From Toxonevra muliebris (lineage: Eukaryota > Arthropoda > Insecta > Diptera > Pallopteridae), in contig OY829329.1 of assembly GCA_963691655.1 (NCBI GenBank), forward strand, positions 19,234,708 through 19,298,707: a stretch of 64,000 nucleotides of DNA, read 5' to 3'. Shown here one piece after another: positions 24,201 to 34,466 of the stretch. Below the pieces are notes generated by a model. The model did not search any database. It was not told where the DNA came from and saw only the letters and a program-made list of their open reading frames with translations. Each line of letters starts with the position of its first letter. Position 1 is the first letter of the stretch. The position numbers and the translations under genes are program-made.

Positions 24201-27200
24201 CAACATTTACAGTTTTTTGCTCAGGTAAAGATCTCCTTTATTCAGGTCTAGTCTTTGTTACTTAGGAAATTTCATCTAACAATAACACGATATAGCAAAT
24301 TATTCTCCTAAAAAGATAATAATTTTCTTCACATGTAATAAACTCATATGGGAACTATCTTTTGGTATATAACAAGAGTCCGAACTTATCTGGGATCATC
24401 ATACCCATCTCCTTTATCTATATAAACTGTCTAGGTCTCATATAAGATTATAAAGATAATTATATACATGTGTTAGTAGTCAAAGAGACGCAATCTCTCA
24501 GGTTTTTTCGTCATGAGTCATTTTTAAATAAAAATAAAAAAGCTAAAAAAGAATTTAAGAGAAAAGAAACCTAATAAATTAAAATTTAAATGAAAACTTA
24601 TCAATTTAATGAGTAGCTATAGGTGGTTGACTGAAGAATCTTAAGTCATTTTTGGTGCAATTGGGCTAATTTTTTCGTCTACATTACTAGCGCATTTGTG
24701 TGATCCTAAAAAAATAAATGTATTTGTTCTATTTTTTTCATTACGTCATATTGAAGCATACCTAGAAAAAGAATTTTCCCAAAAATTTGACAATATTTTA
24801 GAGGTCGCTACAAACGTTTTTTAATATTTTGATTAGAAAAATCTGAAAACTCTTTAAATGATAAAAAGCCGAATAACTTTAGCAGATTATCAAAAAACAT
24901 CAGACTATTCATGTAGTTTATGAATACCAAATCAAAAAAATAATTTTCAGAAAACTTTTTTTTTTTTGCGCCAGAGTTTTGCCTCTAAACTACATCTACG
25001 TGATCCGAAAATACATTCCAAGAATAAAATGCTTTTATGTCGGCGAATTTATTGCCCATTCACAAGCTGGCATATACTGTCGTATAATCATAATGTCATA
25101 TAATTTTGTATGAAAAATAAGAGAATTTATGACAAATGAGGAATACGACACCAAACAAGACACTTTGTGAATCACCCAATTTAATCATAAAAATCCTACG
25201 CCAAATTTTAGATATTGGTATAAATTTGATAAAAATCGGTTGAGTAAATGGTTCTGACTTATACCCTACAATTATGTATAGTGATGTTCAACTTAACATT
25301 CTTAGATTTCTTATGGGCCAAGAAACGAAATCTAGTTGAATTCTGTCTTGCTAATTCTCCTTAACCCCAAATATTGGTTTCGTTTTGCACCCAAGTGAAT
25401 CAAACTGAAAATACTCAGAAAGACATGAAATCGAAAGCTGTACAGTATCTGAAAACACTTTTCTAAGTACCACGTGCCGTAATCCTACTGAGTAATTTGT
25501 TCCCCTTTAAATATCTTAGAGAAGTAACCCGATTCAAAGCTCCATAAGCGTAATATATGGAAGCGGCCACAGAAAGATTTTTACCCAAATGAACGTGCTG
25601 TTATTAGACTGGAAAACTTACCTTCAAAGGAATAGATACTATAAAGTAGAGCAAAAACTTTGTCTGATTCCGGCAACAGAACTCATGTTGCTGATGTTTG
25701 CACAGCGAAAAGTCTAATAACATGATCAAAAATGAAACCTTTAAATTTACACTAACTAATCCTGAAATGCTTCCATATTTCAATTATGGGCATTTTGGCC
25801 GAAAGTTTTTACACACTCTCACACCGAACACAATATGCTTGGTGTATTCTACGGTGATGGCCACCCAAACATGCATAATTAAAATTAACATCTTTTGCAC
25901 GTGTGCAAAATAGCCTACACTGTTTTAAACCAAATTGCATGCTTCCGTATCCTTCCACTTTTTTTTACAGATGTAAAACTACATAACTTTTATATAAAAA
26001 CATGTGATTAGAGAGAGACAAAAACTGCGAGACTCGAAAAATGCTACTTTAAAAAGGGCGGGAAAAATGATCGATAAAGAAGTTAAGGAGTTGCCATACC
26101 TAATTAAATTAAAAGGGGTAAAAACTATAATGAAAAATCTAATTGCTATTATTATATAGAGTAGCGTAATTGTAGCATTGGCATGTAAAATAATATGAAT
26201 TGGATTTATTTATACCATAACAAAATATCTTAACTCATAAGTATACCATACGTTCCATCAATTAATTTTCAGCATATGTTTCAGTGAATAGTGCAGACTT
26301 CCTAATTTATTAATGACTTTCAGCTACGCGGCATGTCATCCAAGGAAGCAAGAATATTGGCTAACACTTTACTTGGACAATTGAAACTTAATGATAAAGC
26401 AAATGAATATGGTAGAAATCTTTCTGGTGGCATGAAACGACGTCTTTCGCTGGGAATTGCTATTTCAGGAGATACAAAGTAAGATTAAACTTAAATATTA
26501 AATTTTTTTGTATTCCTGCTTCTTTACAACATAACGTTTTTTTTTTTTTTAGAATTATTGTATTAGATGAACCTTCCTCCGGTCTCGACATAGAATCACG
26601 TCGTGAATTGTGGGATATTTTATTGGAATTGCGTAAAACCAAAGCTGTTTTGATAACAACACATCACATGGAAGAAGCTGAGGTATTGGGTGATACTATA
26701 TGCATTCTTTCCAATGGACGTTTACAGCGTAAAGGTTCACCACTCGATTTAAAACGAAAAGATGGAAGTGGTTACATTCTCAAGTTATGTACTGACAGTA
26801 TAAAGTATAAGGAACGAGAAACGCTAGAATTAATTCAAAAGGATATAAATACAGCAAAAGTTCTGGTAAGATGCTTTATTGTATTTAGTACTTATTATAT
26901 ATGACGAATATATTTCTCATTTATTGTTCATTCAGACTAAAGTTCCACCAACTGTGCTTATTAGTTTGCCATATGAATTTAAATCTGAATACAGCCGTGT
27001 GCTTTCTCAATTAGAACTGGAACAGCAAGAACTTGGCATTAAATCAATATCCATATCGGATACTTCACTGGAAGATGTATTTCTGAAGTATGTAAAATTG
27101 TAAATTTGTCAAAGTTGTTTCTCATAGAACCAAAACCAATTTTGCTAATGTAAAATTTTATGCTGAGCTTTCTCATTTATTTTTATTTTTTTATTAGGTA

Positions 27201-30200
27201 TATAAATATGAAATACGCGTTCACACATAAATGATTCTATATGTATAGTTTATTATGAACGAGCCATACCTATATGTTTTTTTTTAGAAACTAGCAAATT
27301 CTTTGAAATAAACCAATTGAGCCCCACGGAACAATGTTGGGTTTATTTGCATATGATTATTGTAGAAGTTGTTTAAACGAGGTTGTAGTAGAATCAATCC
27401 ATCACTCATCTCTTGTCCACATGCCCAACATTTGCTATAAAAAAAGAAGAAATTTTCAGTTATGTTAATATTTTTTCAACAGTTCAGCAAATCTAGACTC
27501 TCGACCTTCATTACAAATTCGGAAACAAATTTAATTAAACCTCGTTTTCGGTTCAACCGCTATAATCTAAACCTTACCTACTATTTTCAGTTGTGCATCT
27601 GAAGTAGATCACGTAGACTCACCGAATGGTAATGGCAAAGAAACCATAAATATTCCATATCAACATTTAAATCAACCCTCGCATGTTACTGTCTGGCAAC
27701 AATTTACCGCTGTGGTCTATAAGAAACTTATCTATTTAAAAAGTGAATGGAAATATACATCATTAATGGTAAGTTATAACTTCCTATTTTATACTATTTA
27801 AAAATAAAAACAATTTTTTTTTTCTTTTTTCTAGCTGTTATTGCCCTTTATAGGCACCGTTTTGGCTATTACATTGATGTATTCAATGTCTATTGTGAAT
27901 AATGAAGATAAACTTCCATTGAACTTACATGCTTGGAAAGACGGTATCATTTATATATATAATCCATCAACACAACAAAATGCTTATAACCAAAGAATTG
28001 AACTAATGCTAAAGACACAAATAGAAAATTCTGGTCTGAGGGTTGAAATGTTAAATTTAAATGATCAGAAGTCAGTAGCTGAAGGTACGCAGATTATTTT
28101 AATCCTTCTTTTATAGATATATATTTAATCGGTCACATTTTTCTATATATGGTGATTAGAATTGATTGCATTGCAACAAGAAAATTTAGCATATTTTCTG
28201 CAAAATGTTATCGGTGTCATCGAAATTTCTACTGAAGAGAACTTTAGTATATATTTCTCTGGAAATATTTATCATAGTTCTGTAATTTTGTTAAATCTAT
28301 TTGAAAATACTATATTGAAATTGCAATCAAATGAGAACAAAATCGAAACAACATATGTGCCCATTAAAAGGTGATGTATAATGTAATGTGTAATAAATAC
28401 ATTATGAAATACATAATAATTTTTGAAATTAAATAATATTTTCAGATACCTCACGGACGTCAGTCCTACACGCTTAGAATATTATGCTGTGATTGTTCCA
28501 ATTGGTAAAAAAAAAAACAGATTTTTAGTATATATTCAAATCGCCATCAACTTTAACATTTTTCCCTTTAATTTTAGGTTTATTCTTTAGTATGTTCTTT
28601 TATGTATCGCTACCCTTTAAGGAGAACAAAAATGGCTTTAAGAATCTACAGACAATACCATCATCCACATATTGGAGTTCTGTGCTTATATTTGACGTCA
28701 TTTTGCATTTAATTGTTTGCAGTGTTCTTTATGTTTCTCAAGCGCTTCTAATGCCGCGCGAACTTTATTCTTCTTCTGAACAGTTCCACATTATTTTGTC
28801 AATCTTCTTTTACGGCCTCAGTTATTTACCGATTTTGTATAGTTTTGCAAATGTATGTCGTTCAATATCAACAATATCAACATATCTACTTTCCATGTTA
28901 ATTGTATCAGGTAAGTGTGTGTGTGTGTGTGTGTATGTGGCCTGTAAAAGTATTCAAGCACCTAGGAAAATGTTTTTATTGGTTTATATCTTATACAATA
29001 CAATATCGCGTACACAAACCGATGGATATAAATATGTATATATGCGACGAAAGATTATGGACGTTACAAACACCCTTTAACTCGGACAAAACCAATATAC
29101 CCTACGTAACTGTGTTCTTCTAAATTTATACCGGCCCTCATCAATGTAATTATTCTTAAAGTTTCGAAGAGTTTAAGTACAAATTTTTAGCTAATTTTGT
29201 TATATGCTTTACTATAAATCTGAGACTTGCCAGGAATATATTTCAATCGAATGCGTTCCATAAACGTTCGATGGGGTTCAAAACACGGTTTTCGGGAGAC
29301 GGTCTGAAATTTAAAACGTTTCCTGCACTTGCATTTTCTACAAAATATATCCTATAGATCTTTTTGAAAAACAAATATTTCACCAATTAAGAAACTTCAC
29401 ACTCAAAAATGGTACACACTCTACCGATTCCTACAGGGTTATTTTAATAGCACATCTATAGGCAATGATAGTACAGATGATGATTCAAATTTGAAATGAT
29501 TCGCTTGTCAGTTGTTAATTATATACGCAATGGAGTTTGTTGATCGGAAATTGATAGGAGATTTCTCTTGGAGCGACCCTTGCAAAGTTTAGATGAGCGT
29601 TGCAACCTCCGATATCAATCTAATTGTTATTTCTAATCGACTTGTCCAATAGTGTCCATATCCTTAATATACAAACCTTTATAATTTTTTCGGTCCCATT
29701 AACACACACTTTTATTTAGCATTCATATTCGAATGAAAGATTAGCAATTGACATATAAATTTTTATATAAAAAAAATACACAAATATTCGCAATGAAAGT
29801 TTTATAATTTTAAAAAATTTTATATCAAGAAAATCCACAAATAAATATTTGCAAAACTAAACTAAAATGTTAAAAAAAATTACACAAAAAGGTTTGTTCG
29901 ATTTTGAAAATAGTGAAAAATAACGCCATCTGTATGTCAGATTTCTCATTTAACATACAGATGGCGCACTCTCCCATATAAAGTACATATTTTTTTCTGC
30001 TGTTATTTATCATTCATATTCGTTAGCTCAGAGTATTAAGTTGCCGGTCCGTTCATGAGGTTTTGTGCTTTCATTGGCGCGTAGTTGTCAGTTCATATCC
30101 AAATAAAAATAAAATGATACTAGAACAGAAAGTCATGGGCAAATGATACTTTCATACTAAATTTTAGTACCGTACTTCCAATTGTTCCTGAGATATTTCT

Positions 30201-33200
30201 AATTTCACGCACATTTTTCCTTGTGTCAAATTTCAGTACTGTACCGTAAATAATTATATACCCAGAAAAGCATATAGTTTGTATGGGAGGTGCCACAGAC
30301 ACAGAATTCAGACTATGCTTATCTTATGATCAGAGAAATAATGCATCATTGTGCAAATTTTTGTGTCTTTCGAGATACACACATATTTTCATTTTTATAT
30401 ATATATAGAAGAGATAAGGGGGGTTACTCTGTAGTTCGATTCGAAAGAAAATATACTCGAATTCGAACGATTGGTACTCTAGAAAACATTTTCGAATAAT
30501 ATTTGTTCGATGTTCAGATTAAATTTTGTGCCTTTCGGAATCGAATTTGGCATTCGAATAGAACCGTCTTTCGAATCGAACTACAGAGTAACCCCCCAGA
30601 CTTCATTTTGTGCCTTTTCGAACCGAATTTGGCATTCGAATAGAACTGCCTTTAGAATCGAACTACAGAGTAACCCCCAAGCACCGTACTAGGTTAGGTT
30701 AAGTTGAAGTGGCTGTCGAGAGACACAGGCCTGGAGGGCCCATTGTGTTACCACATAGTACTATATCCATATAAATTCTTTATCTGATACACAAAAGAAC
30801 ATAGGAAAGTTAAAAAGGTCCCTGAATACTTATACAGGGTAGTATACAACATATATTTATATACCTAATTATGTATAATATTTATTATTTACTCTATACA
30901 ACGTAATTATATTTTTGTTTTATGCATTTATTTTGAAAGCAATTGTCCCGCTAATGACATCTGGAAATATTCAAGCTATGAAGTTTCATGAAACTGAGAT
31001 ATCGATATTTTCAATCCTCCCCGATTTTAATTTAAATCATCAATTGCGTGTTATTAATGAAAATTTTATGATATATCGACGTAATCAATTGGCTGCAGTT
31101 AATATAAATAAAGCTATAAGCTCCATGAGTTTGTCAATGTCAAAGCAGCCAATGCTCAGCTATAGTTCTTTCTACATTCATGCAGTACTTATTTTCAGCA
31201 TCTTTTTGGTATGCAAATATTTGCATTTACGAAAAATGCTTTTTATTTTAATAACAATGACAATTTTTTTTATAGGCATTGCTTATACTCATATTGGAGA
31301 ACACAGATCGACGTCAGGCACTCAGCAATCTATTCACTTGCTATAATTGCCGACAAGTGGCGACAAAGGGATCAACTAGTTCCGAAGAAGAAGAAAGTTT
31401 AGCATATCAAGAGAAAACTATTGTTGATGATATAATAAAAGGTAAAATAAGATTTTGGTTAGATTTTTTCTGTTGAGATTACTTTAAACTCAAACATAAA
31501 AAAATTACAGATAAATCCGAAGCAGATTATCCACTTTTAGTTAGTAAATTGTATAAATTTTACAATCGTAAAGCAGCAGTTTGTGGCTTAAATTTTGCTG
31601 TGCATAAAGGAGAATGCTTCGGTTTATTGGGTGTGAATGGCGCTGGGAAAACTTCAACATTCCAAATGATAACAACGAATTCGGCAATTAGTGGCGGTAC
31701 CATTAAAATCGATGGTTTTGATATCTTACAACATAGGCAACAATATAAATATCGTTTTGGTTATTGTCCGCAAATTGATTCTTTAAATAATTTTATGACT
31801 GCCAATCAAATGCTTGTGTATATGGGGAAATTGCGTGCAGTAGCACCAGCAGACATGAATAATGAGGTCGAATATTGGTTGGAACAGCTGGATTTGCAAA
31901 AATATAAAAATGTTCAGATACGTGACTATTCGGGCGGTACAAAGCGAAAACTGAATGCAGCTATTGCAATGGTAAGCCTGCCTGCAGCGTTAATTGATTA
32001 TTAAAAACATAAAATGAATTTCTATGTATATTTCTGCGCTGAATCTGAATTGCGATGCAGATTTTTTTTAACGGGATGCGGATTTTTTTTTCATTTCGAG
32101 AAATCTTAATCCAAAAGTCCGAAAAAGTCGGTTGTTTACTAGTTTCGCTGAAAATTTATCAAATTTTCCTTTCGATCTCTACCAGGCCAGTTTTTGATCA
32201 GATTTACCTAAAAATGGAGTAGAGTGCAGGTAATGTGATATCCTCTAATACTATTGATCTATGTATATACTGATGTCTAAATGTTGAATGGTAGGGTTCA
32301 TGGTGGAGTCCACTCTGAGCGTCTAAACATCTCGGCGACTTTCAAGCAGAGCCTGCGATAACTGAAGCGGTAAATCTGATAAGATGTATTGCGATACCCT
32401 ACAGTCATAACTGCATTTTCACTGATAGTCATTTGGCAATAATAATAACCATACTATAATAACTGGACTGAATCTACATAAGTAGGGTAAATTTCTATTC
32501 TCGCTGGATACTGCCTCATTGATAATCAGTCTGGGCCTTCCTTGCAATGGCTCATGCAGAAGCTAAGAGCAAAATGAAACAATTTTCCACCTTATATGTA
32601 ACTGCCCTGCTCTAGTAGAACTTCTCTGTCATCCTCTAAAATCGGAGACATATTACGCTTTATCGAAATCACAAAATGGTTTAACTAAGAGGGATCAAGA
32701 GGTAACAACTCTCCTATAGGGTATCACAATGTATCAACAGATCTTAGTGTGTTCTTTTTGAAAAGCCCCAACAACTTAACCTAACCTAAAAATGTAAAAT
32801 GCCAGTTTTAGTCAATTTTTACTGTCTATAAAATACAGAGAAAACTTTTGAAAATTTTTTACTGCTTATTATTTACTTTTTGGAAAGTTTTTGGATCGAT
32901 CTTGAAATTCATTACAATTTTCAAAAACTCTAACCTTAAAATTAAAAATACCGATTTTGGCTCTATTTGGATTTATAAAACCTACTTTTCAGCTAATAAT
33001 GTACTGCTAGCTATAAGATCTATTATGGCCCTTCATGTGCTTATAGTATTCCCATAAGTCCAGCCTTCGATAGAAGTCTGAGTATTTGATCGTACTTCTA
33101 TTTTATATGATGGTAACCCAGATTCCTTTTAATTTAAACTAAAAGAATAGATCGTAAGTTTTCATGAATTCGGTATTGAAAAATTTGATGTTAGGGCTTT

Positions 33201-34416
33201 AGCAAATTGAGTTAGCGGTTTGTTCCTGGTCTGTTTTCCCAGTATAGTTCCCTTTGGGTTTCTTTTTCTTTCCTAACTAAAAAGAGTAAATGTTCTTTTT
33301 TTTTTTTGCTAGTACATAAGCAATTTCATTCCCTTCAGTTTCAATATCCCCCAATACCCATAGGATCAAATCTACTCCAGCACTAGTTTTGAAGTTACCT
33401 GGTGAGATTTGAGTGACTTGATAGCCGCCTGACTATCGACTAGGATCGCAATTACACTTGAGATTGAAGTATATACATTAGAGCCGATCGTTTTTTTTTT
33501 TCAACCCCGTTATGAATTTTCTGAAAAGTCTTGAAAATAGAAAATGATGTCTAAATTTAAAAATATATACACTAAAATTTTTCTCTTTTTAAGAAAAAAA
33601 AAATGGTTGTTAATCGAATTTTGCACACTTTTTTAGATTTTAGGTTTAGATTTTACGTAATAGAAAAATTCATATTAAGCATAAATAAACATAGGAAAAG
33701 AAACTACTGTTTTTTTTATAATGTTCTTAAAAAATTTTGATTTCTCAGAATTGTGTAGTCCGTGTTACAATTAACAATTTAATTACAGATTGGAAGTCCG
33801 TCATTAGTCCTGCTGGATGAGCCGACAACTGGTGTAGATCCTTCATCGCGTCGTTTTATTTGGAAATGTATACAAGATTTTCAAAAAGGGAATAAAACTA
33901 TTTTACTTACTTCACACAGGTATATCACCGTATATTAAAAAGAAAAGAAAGAAAACCTTATCTCACAATTTATATTTCAGCATGGATGAATGTGAACAAC
34001 TTTGCAATCGTTTGGCAATAATGGTCAATGGGGAATTCAAATGCCTCGGTAATATCCCGGACTTAAAACAGCGTTATGGTACTGGTTTCACCATTAAGAT
34101 AAAAATGCGCTTTGGCGATAACGATGAAAATGTCACAAAAATAACAGCGGAAATGTCCAAACAATTTAAAAAATGTGAATTGCGTGAAAATCACGCTGGT
34201 ATGCTGACATATTTTATTAAAAATGTTGATCACATTGTATGGTCAGACATTTTTGTACGTACTGAAAATTTTAAGAATGCTTGCACGGAATTAGTAGAAG
34301 ATTATTCCGTGAATGAATCAACATTAGAAGATATTTTTTTAAAATTCGATACGAGAAGAGTAGATGCATTACCGCCAGCAACAGTGGATGCTGCTCCTCA
34401 ATTTGAGGAAGTATGA
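14143..34416 (+). CDS. ABCA-subfamily ABC transporter, 22 exons, 1,644 residues
   Basis: A full transporter, TMD1-NBD1-TMD2-NBD2, of the ABCA family that moves lipids or related amphipathic substrates across membranes. All 22 inferred exons join in frame at GT-AG borders with no lesion, and 1,644 residues is normal for insect ABCA proteins. NBD1: Walker A GHNGVGKT (544-551), Q-loop (588), signature LSGGMKRR (from 640), Walker B LDEP (664-665), H-loop (696). NBD2: GVNGAGKT (1,343-1,350), YSGGTKRK (from 1,442), LDEP (1,466-1,467), H-loop (1,499). A TGA three codons before the ATG fixes the exon-1 frame. Met59 (14,317, context GAGAAATGG) is a stronger start and would leave a short cytoplasmic tail before the first helix. 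Introns total over 15 kb and are full of transposons. The exact Drosophila orthologue is not resolved. Confidence 0.95.
15244..16185. other. first part of ABCA intron 4, nothing recognised
   Basis: The 7,031-bp intron 4 begins with GTAAAA at 15,244. Minus-strand frames at 15,314-15,526 and 15,556-15,849 show no domain. I see no RNA gene or clear repeat in this part. Confidence 0.5.
16322..17315. mobile_element. roughly 1-kb non-autonomous TIR element in ABCA intron 4
   Basis: Its ends TACCTAACTCTTTTTTTACA and, in complement, TACCCAACTACTTTTTTACA form terminal inverted repeats bordered by TA. The word CGTGTAAAAAA recurs inside on both strands (about 16,361, 17,243 and 17,293). No transposase is encoded. 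It lies directly after another dispersed repeat at about 16,200-16,275. Confidence 0.65.
17791..18408 (+). pseudogene. LINE (non-LTR retrotransposon) RNase H to C-terminal remnant
   Basis: Plus-strand frames give [16 protein letters not shown], then [10 protein letters not shown], then [20 protein letters not shown] and [14 protein letters not shown]. This is the order found in the RNase H and cysteine-rich end of I/R1/Jockey-type LINEs. Frameshifts separate the pieces. Two positions normally aspartate in RNase H (TDGS and SDSQ motifs) read asparagine and histidine, so the enzyme is dead as well as broken. It lies in ABCA intron 4, in sense orientation. Confidence 0.8.
18604..20277. mobile_element. 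PIF/Harbinger-family element (copy A)
   Basis: Both ends carry the inverted terminus GGCCCTTATTATGAACTGC, followed inward by TTCGATCTTCG, and the flanks duplicate TTA. A 3-bp TWA duplication with GGCC ends is characteristic of PIF/Harbinger. The 1.67-kb interior has only transposase debris and nested material, including two hairpins built on CATTCAGAAGAC (19,477-19,559 and 20,159-20,210). It lies within ABCA intron 4. Confidence 0.82.
19477..19559. repeat. 83-bp hairpin repeat (CATTCAGAAGACAC stem)
   Basis: CATTCAGAAGACAC is complementary to GTGTCTTCTGAATG 69 bp downstream. An almost identical copy lies at 36,195-36,279, including the internal palindrome CTCAACATGTTGAG and CGCTTCTGCTAC. A shorter variant lies at 20,159-20,210. 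This suggests a tiny foldback MITE inserted into larger transposons. Confidence 0.65.
20308..21591 (-). mobile_element. 1,284-bp DD37D mariner-like transposon
   Basis: Terminal inverted repeats of about 26 bp begin CAGGGTGACAA and differ at only two positions between the ends. Both borders carry the TA duplication (20,306-20,307 and 21,592-21,593). The single gene is on the minus strand, antisense to ABCA. Size and ends are those of a complete IS630-Tc1-mariner element. High TIR identity and just one coding lesion indicate a recent insertion into ABCA intron 4. Confidence 0.92.
20430..21436 (-). pseudogene. mariner-type transposase, DD37D, one frameshift
   Basis: The start [10 protein letters not shown] (ATG at 21,436, context AAAAATGG) is followed by two helix-turn-helix motifs ([16 protein letters not shown] and [16 protein letters not shown]) that bind the TIRs. 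The catalytic triad is visible as [13 protein letters not shown] and NPMDYSIW; 37 residues separate the second and third aspartates, the DD37D signature of the maT/mori-type branch. The frame breaks once in an adenine run at about 21,081-21,090, consistent with a single-base loss. The longer frame start at 21,496 is TTG and is not used here. Without the slip the protein would be about 335 residues, normal for the family. Confidence 0.9.
21751..22165. mobile_element. pogo-type MITE remnant in ABCA intron 4
   Basis: The left end CAGTAGTACCTCGATAATTC resembles pogo/Tigger termini. CGAATTATAG words recur at both sides and a diverged right end lies near 22,140-22,165. No coding content. The right boundary is uncertain because the expected complement is degraded. 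Confidence 0.4.
22275..23020 (+). other. ABCA exons 5-7: TMD1 helices
   Basis: Exons: 22,275-22,497; 22,584-22,736; 22,842-23,020 (residues 304-488). [14 protein letters not shown] is the conserved ABCA coupling motif after GLK. Four or five hydrophobic helices follow ([62 protein letters not shown]), then the cytoplasmic FPGPGG segment that leads to NBD1. Confidence 0.93.
23291..24078. other. ABCA intron 8
   Basis: The intron contains a weak inverted pair, CACCGTGCATTTTTT at about 23,553 and TCGCACGGTGCAG at about 23,833, that may bound an old MITE. The two complementary frames at 23,677-23,905 have no homology that I can name. Confidence 0.35.
24225..26323. other. ABCA intron 9
   Basis: A 2.1-kb intron. 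It carries the third copy of the short repeat (about 25,060-25,185; words CTGTCGTATAATCATAATG and GACACTTTGTGAATCACCC). Otherwise I see no gene or defined element. Confidence 0.45.
28911..28938 (+). repeat. (GT)n microsatellite starting at the exon-17 splice donor
   Basis: The donor GTAAGT runs directly into about eight GT units and GTATGTG. The repeat supplies several extra GT dinucleotides in the first 30 intronic bases. Length variation here could shift U1 pairing, although the canonical GTAAGT is the strongest site. Confidence 0.8.
29225..29310 (-). pseudogene. Tc1-type transposase C-terminal remnant
   Basis: The minus strand reads [18 protein letters not shown], a damaged version of the SPDLNPIE..W motif that holds the catalytic glutamate of DD34E Tc1 transposases. 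Nothing upstream remains readable. It lies in ABCA intron 17. Confidence 0.6.
30418..30680. mobile_element. foldback MITE with a tandemly duplicated right arm
   Basis: GGGTTACTCTGTAGTTCGAT (from 30,421) is complementary to the segment ending at 30,597. The right half, beginning near the word TTTTGTGCCTTTCGGAATCG, then repeats once in direct orientation, ending in a second CTACAGAGTAACCCCC at 30,664-30,679. So one left arm faces two right arms, in ABCA intron 17. Confidence 0.7.
30690..30775 (+). repeat. dispersed repeat headed TAGGTTAGGTTAAGTTG
   Basis: The head recurs inverted at 32,772-32,788. There too it is followed by words such as CATTGTGATACC (here CATTGTGTTACC). This fits the 3-prime end of a dispersed non-LTR or SINE-like family in flies, but the class is not proven. 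Confidence 0.5.
32325..32790 (+). pseudogene. LINE RNase H and C-terminal remnant in ABCA intron 20
   Basis: Plus-strand frames read [14 protein letters not shown] and FTDSHLAI (the RNase H QAE and DS motifs), then [13 protein letters not shown], the cysteine-rich end of I/R1/Jockey-like LINEs, with frameshifts between. The segment ends in the inverted TAACCTAACC head shared with 30,690. Confidence 0.7.
33304..33460 (-). pseudogene. second LINE RNase H fragment, antisense
   Basis: The minus strand encodes [20 protein letters not shown], then stops, and further on [12 protein letters not shown], the VDSQAAI and GNEIAD motifs of LINE RNase H. It is opposite in orientation to the fragment at 32,325 in the same intron, so these are two separate insertions or a rearranged one. 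Confidence 0.7.
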
Positions 34417-34456
34417 GTTTTGTATTGGGACTAACTCGTATTTTTTTCCGTGGAAA

Positions 34457-34466
34457 AATAAATAAA
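34457..34466 (+). terminator. candidate ABCA polyadenylation signal (overlapping AATAAA pair)
   Basis: AATAAATAAA lies about 40 bp after the ABCA stop, exactly where recognisable retrotransposon sequence begins. It could be the native signal or come from the element. No GT-rich downstream element is obvious. Confidence 0.45.

Larger units (their letters stand above)
23080..27087 (+). other. ABCA exons 8-12: first nucleotide-binding domain
   Basis: Exons: 23,080-23,290; 24,079-24,224; 26,324-26,478; 26,553-26,865; 26,936-27,087 (residues 489 to about 814). Walker A, Q-loop, LSGGMKRR signature, Walker B with LDEPSSGLD and the [13 protein letters not shown]-loop are all present in order. The D-loop reads GLDIESRR, lacking the proline usual in GVDP. 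The domain closes with the ABCA regulatory segment ending in SLEDVFLK. Confidence 0.93.
27591..31208 (+). other. ABCA exons 13-18: second transmembrane domain
   Basis: Exons: 27,591-27,768; 27,835-28,084; 28,160-28,370; 28,446-28,504; 28,578-28,910; 30,940-31,208 (about residues 815-1,247). [20 protein letters not shown] leads into the first TMD2 helix ([16 protein letters not shown]). A large loop with YNQRIE and [15 protein letters not shown] follows, and then the helix cluster in exons 17-18. Intron 17 is 2.0 kb and begins with a GT repeat. Confidence 0.92.
31276..34416 (+). other. ABCA exons 19-22: second nucleotide-binding domain and tail
   Basis: Exons: 31,276-31,441; 31,511-31,971; 33,789-33,919; 33,981-34,416 (residues 1,248-1,644). 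A cytoplasmic linker with an acidic SEEEES stretch precedes a canonical ABCA NBD2 ([56 protein letters not shown]). The ABCA end segment GTGFTIKIK...[10 protein letters not shown] follows, and the protein ends EEV. No catalytic motif is damaged. Confidence 0.94.

Noticed and set aside
22230..34416. A separate half-transporter gene beginning in exon 5
   Set aside because: Exons 1-4 join exon 5 in phase and complete the conserved GLK/EFL segment, so there is one full transporter.
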